Of a DNA stretch of 8,422 nucleotides, positions 5,839-8,422 are shown in pieces. Position numbers and translations under genes: made by a program. The first letter of the stretch is position 1, and each line of letters starts with the position of its first letter. The notes beneath the pieces are model-generated. The model searched no databases. It was given only the letters and a program-made list of their open reading frames with translations, and was not told the origin of the DNA. The stretch covers positions 1-8,422 of the forward strand of contig JAIELM010000272.1 of the NCBI GenBank assembly GCA_019752975.1, written 5' to 3'. The stretch is from Undibacterium sp. Lineage in GTDB: Bacteria; Pseudomonadota; Gammaproteobacteria; Burkholderiales; Burkholderiaceae_D.

Positions 5839-7491
5839 ATGTCGGAAATACCCAATAAACCATTCAAATCCCCCACTGACATCGCGCGGGAAACTTTTCG
5901 ACGCCTAGCCATAGAACGCATCGCACCCACACCAGAAGCCTATCGCAAACTCTATGTCGAAATTTCGGGTGTAGCAGAGGAAGAAGTAGCAAAATCAGCG
6001 GCAAAATCCCCAACAGAAATTTTACCGAGCGAAGCCGAAAACCTGCTTAATGACTTTGCTAAATCATTACAAAAATCGAGTGGAAATTTAGCCAGTTTTG
6101 GCCATCGTTTTGGTCGTGCGCTCAAGAGTAAAAACTGGGAAGACTATGCAAAAGGCTTGGAAGAATTAGCGGAAAAGGTCAATGAAAAACCCGTTAGCAA
6201 AGGGATAGGGTTGGTCGAAACTAGCCCTGCGGCAGTCAATGCTTTGCCCAGAAAAATTTCCTTAATTGATGACGAGGAAAAAGGCAATGCCAATGAAAGC
6301 ATACTCAAAGATCTGCTATTCAGAACCTTAAGCATGGCGGTAAGCTCACTGCTAAAACCAATACCCGAGTTGGCAAACGAATCGCAAGCGATTGCCGAAG
6401 CAGTCAAAGTGGTGACTAACGAGACCGAGCTTGCAAGTATCAATAGCAGAATCAAACAACTGTGTTTTCAAATCGAGCTTAAAAGCGGCGACACTGCAGA
6501 ACAACAAGAACTCCTACTGAGGTTGTTTGCGCTTCTGCTCGAAAACATACGCGAACTTTTAGACGATGATAATTGGCTACGTGGACAAATTGAAGTCGTA
6601 CAGAATTTGATAGCAGGCCCAATTGATCATCGTGCGTTGCAGGACGCCACTCGCAGTTTGAAGGACGTAATTTACAAACAGGCTGCACTCAAACACAGCT
6701 TGGCGGAGTCGAAGACCTCCGTCAAAAATATGATGTCTACCTTCATCGATAGGCTAGCGGTCATGACTGACTCCAACAGTCATTATCAAAGCAAAATCAA
6801 CGCCTACTCTAAAGAAATTCATGCGACGCGGGATATACAAGAAGTAGACCAAATCATTCGCGGCATCCTAGTAGAAACCCACACCATACAAACCGAAGCC
6901 AGCCGCTCTCAAGAAATTATGTTGGGCGCGCAAAAAGAAGTCAAAGAGGCAGAGAGGCGCATCAAGGAACTGGAGGAAAAACTCGCCCAAATGAGCGAAT
7001 TAGTGCGTGAAGACCAACTCACGGGAAGCCTGAATCGACGCGGCTTAGATGATGTTTTTGAGCGCGAAGCCGACCGTGCCGATCGACGCGGCACACCCAT
7101 GTGTGTGGCCATGCTTGATCTCGACAACTTCAAAAAACTCAACGACACGCACGGACATTCCGCCGGTGATGAAGCACTCATCCACGTGGTGCGCATAGTC
7201 AAACAAACCTTACGGTCTATCGATGTGATCGCACGCTACGGCGGTGAGGAATTCTTGATCGTGATGCCAGAGACCAATTTGGAAAATGCGGCGGCTGCAA
7301 TGACCCGAGTTCAACGAGAACTCACCACCCATTTTTTTACGGCCAATGATCAACGTCTATTCATCACATTCAGCGCAGGTGTTGCTTTCCGAGCGGCCCA
7401 TGAAGCACAAGAATCAGTGGTTAAACGTGCGGACAAAGCCATGTATGAAGCAAAAAAATCCGGAAAAAATCGGGTAGTCGAGGCAAAATAA
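5839..7491 (+). CDS. Soluble diguanylate cyclase (GGDEF domain) with long helical N-terminal region
   Basis: It makes the second messenger c-di-GMP from two GTP. The protein is 550 aa; ATG 5839 follows GAGAG at 5828-5832. The C-terminal GGDEF domain spans about 388-547: DQLTGSLNRRGL (392-403), the metal- and nucleotide-binding stretch DLDNFKKLNDTHGHSAGD (427-444), and the active site GGEEF (468-472). RSID (459-462), five residues before GGEEF, is the RxxD inhibitory site, so product feedback is expected. The N-terminus has no signal peptide or membrane segment. It begins with a motif around PTDIARETFRRLAIERIAPT (12-31), of a type I associate with betaproteobacterial GGDEF proteins but cannot name as a characterised domain. 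Charged helical sequence follows, with a likely coiled coil at about 355-390 leading into the catalytic domain, as in signalling cyclases that dimerise. The signal sensed is unknown. It probably shares transcription or regulation with the preceding regulator gene. Confidence 0.93.
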   Translation: MSEIPNKPFKSPTDIARETFRRLAIERIAPTPEAYRKLYVEISGVAEEEVAKSAAKSPTEILPSEAENLLNDFAKSLQKSSGNLASFGHRFGRALKSKNWEDYAKGLEELAEKVNEKPVSKGIGLVETSPAAVNALPRKISLIDDEEKGNANESILKDLLFRTLSMAVSSLLKPIPELANESQAIAEAVKVVTNETELASINSRIKQLCFQIELKSGDTAEQQELLLRLFALLLENIRELLDDDNWLRGQIEVVQNLIAGPIDHRALQDATRSLKDVIYKQAALKHSLAESKTSVKNMMSTFIDRLAVMTDSNSHYQSKINAYSKEIHATRDIQEVDQIIRGILVETHTIQTEASRSQEIMLGAQKEVKEAERRIKELEEKLAQMSELVREDQLTGSLNRRGLDDVFEREADRADRRGTPMCVAMLDLDNFKKLNDTHGHSAGDEALIHVVRIVKQTLRSIDVIARYGGEEFLIVMPETNLENAAAAMTRVQRELTTHFFTANDQRLFITFSAGVAFRAAHEAQESVVKRADKAMYEAKKSGKNRVVEAK

Positions 7492-7503
7492 ATTGGCGGA
7501 AAA

Positions 7504-7524
7504 TCACACTCAAACGCTGTGTGA
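7504..7524 (-). terminator. Possible weak terminator of the methyltransferase gene
   Basis: TCACAC (7504-7509) and GTGTGA (7519-7524) form a perfect 6-bp stem with a 9-base loop in the 41-base gap between two convergent genes. Read on the minus strand the stem is followed by TTTT, as in an intrinsic terminator. The stem is short and not GC-rich. On the plus strand no T-run follows. Confidence 0.35.
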
Positions 7525-7532
7525 AATCTCCC

Positions 7533-8285
7533 CTATTCCCAAACCGCCCAAGCACAAAATGGTTGATGTGGGTCACGTTGCAAGCGTAAATTATTTAACC
7601 CTAATACTTCAGTCAATGCGAGCGTTTCACCGGGAAACTTTGCGCAATTTAATTCGTCAAAAACCAAGACTGAACCTTTCACTAACCTAGGTAAAATACA
7701 GGCTAAGACATCCTTCGTAGGTTGATACACATCCATATCAAAGATCGCCATAGAAATAACGGCATGTGGATTCGCAGCCAGCCATTCCGGCGTCGTCACT
7801 GAAGCATTTCCCTTCACCAGTTCAAACTTTTTGATGTGCGCAATTGGGGCAAGTCCCTCGTGCAATTGCATAATTTCTTCGAGCTTCTCTTCAAATAAAT
7901 GGGTGCTGGCGTAGTCGCCTTGCGCCACCTCGCTACCATCTTTTTGATCCACAGTATCAAAACCAGAAAAGGTATCAAAGCCGATGATTTTCCGAGAGTA
8001 ATTATAGGGTTCATACATTGCTCGTAAATTGGCCAGCAAAGCTAAAGACGCTCCCCATTGCACCCCAAATTCACAAATAACGCCGGGTACATTCAAGAGC
8101 AAACTGTAGAGACGATTAAAATACAAAATACGCGACAAGGAAGTTCGCTTGACGAAGAGATTCGCATGTAAATTCCAATGCGGTCCCATTTGTGGCAGTA
8201 GTTCATTTTGCAGCGCATATAAACGTTGATCTATCTGCACTTCTACCGCGCTTCGATTTAAAGACTCACCTAATACTGTTTTCAT
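7533..8285 (-). CDS. TylF-like class I SAM-dependent methyltransferase
   Basis: A predicted cytoplasmic O-methyltransferase of 250 aa. The SAM-binding glycine-rich motif is ICEFGVQWGASL (70-81), followed by IIGFDTFSGF (100-109), AIFDMDVYQPT (180-190) and GSVLVFDELN (204-213). The acidic residues in the last two motifs (D183, D185, D210, E211) sit where TylF/MycF-type macrolide-sugar methyltransferases hold a magnesium ion. Homologues of this shape often lie in cell-surface sugar or secondary-metabolite clusters and have been given misleading names in databases; the acceptor cannot be told from sequence. The frame extends four codons further to a TTG at 8297, but ATG 8285 has GAGAT 5 bases upstream and is preferred. 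The gene is convergent with the diguanylate cyclase gene and reads from the right edge inwards, so it probably belongs with genes outside the window rather than with the secretion or c-di-GMP genes. Confidence 0.85.
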   Translation of the reverse strand: MKTVLGESLNRSAVEVQIDQRLYALQNELLPQMGPHWNLHANLFVKRTSLSRILYFNRLYSLLLNVPGVICEFGVQWGASLALLANLRAMYEPYNYSRKIIGFDTFSGFDTVDQKDGSEVAQGDYASTHLFEEKLEEIMQLHEGLAPIAHIKKFELVKGNASVTTPEWLAANPHAVISMAIFDMDVYQPTKDVLACILPRLVKGSVLVFDELNCAKFPGETLALTEVLGLNNLRLQRDPHQPFCAWAVWE

Positions 8286-8422
8286 AGTTAATCTCAATTA
8301 AGTTTGACTCAGTGGATGCACAAAACCGGCATATTTTTGGAAGAAAATATTTTTTCTTGTTGACAAATGGTTCCTTTCCTCTTTTCTTTAGTCAAAGGTA
8401 AAAGTAAAGCCAACTATGAACC
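8286..8422 (-). promoter_or_regulatory. Upstream region of the methyltransferase gene, cut by the window edge
   Basis: About 137 AT-rich bases with no supported gene. It holds the ribosome site GAGAT (8295-8291, minus) and a perfect 7-bp inverted repeat, AAGAAAA (8341-8347) with TTTTCTT (8352-8358). TTGTCA and TTGACT on the minus strand resemble -35 boxes, but neither has a good -10 at the right distance. An ATG at 8416 on the plus strand is too close to the edge to judge. Confidence 0.4.

Noticed and set aside
7493..7690. 65-codon plus-strand frame following the cyclase gene
   Set aside because: It overlaps the conserved C-terminus of the methyltransferase on the other strand, has no good ribosome site and no family features.
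8416..8422. ATG at the right edge as the start of a plus-strand gene
   Set aside because: Only two further codons or so are visible and no clear ribosome site precedes it, so it cannot be supported.

Overview
The window looks like chromosome of a moderately AT-rich betaproteobacterium, probably a member of the Burkholderiales such as the Oxalobacteraceae. The evidence is an EpsA-type LuxR-family regulator, a long soluble GGDEF protein with an N-terminus of a kind I associate with that class, and short hairpin repeats of the common 'TGGATCCCCGC..TTCGCG' type. The genus is inference. No rRNA, tRNA, CRISPR array, transposase or phage gene is visible.

Layout. (1) 1-512, minus: N-terminal part of an EpsA-like regulator that runs off the left edge, so its DNA-binding domain is not seen. 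(2) 513-819: non-coding, with one hairpin repeat. (3) 820-4710, minus: the two inner-membrane parts of a type I secretion system. The HlyB-type ABC exporter (2563-4710) comes first in transcription, then the HlyD-type adaptor (820-2190). They are separated by an unusual 372-base gap holding three copies of a REP-like repeat. No TolC-type outer-membrane channel and no RTX or bacteriocin substrate lies in the window. (4) 4711-5053: an AT-rich divergent promoter region. (5) 5054-5701, plus: a NarL/FixJ-type regulator whose receiver domain has glutamate in place of the phosphorylated aspartate. (6) 5702-5838: a spacer bracketed by a perfect 9-bp inverted repeat. (7) 5839-7491, plus: a diguanylate cyclase with an intact GGEEF active site and an RxxD inhibitory site. 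(8) 7533-8285, minus: a TylF-like class I SAM-dependent methyltransferase, convergent with the cyclase. (9) 8286-8422: its upstream region, cut by the right edge.

Possible joint role. A type I exporter, an EpsA-like regulator, an atypical LuxR-type regulator and a c-di-GMP synthase are all gene types linked to secretion of adhesins or polysaccharide and to biofilm formation. A local surface-attachment module is therefore reasonable, but this is inference from proximity. Nothing in the window proves a regulatory link. The window is mostly recognisable families. The features most worth a second look are the pseudo-receiver, the repeat cluster inside the secretion operon, and the inverted-repeat-bounded spacer before the cyclase gene.
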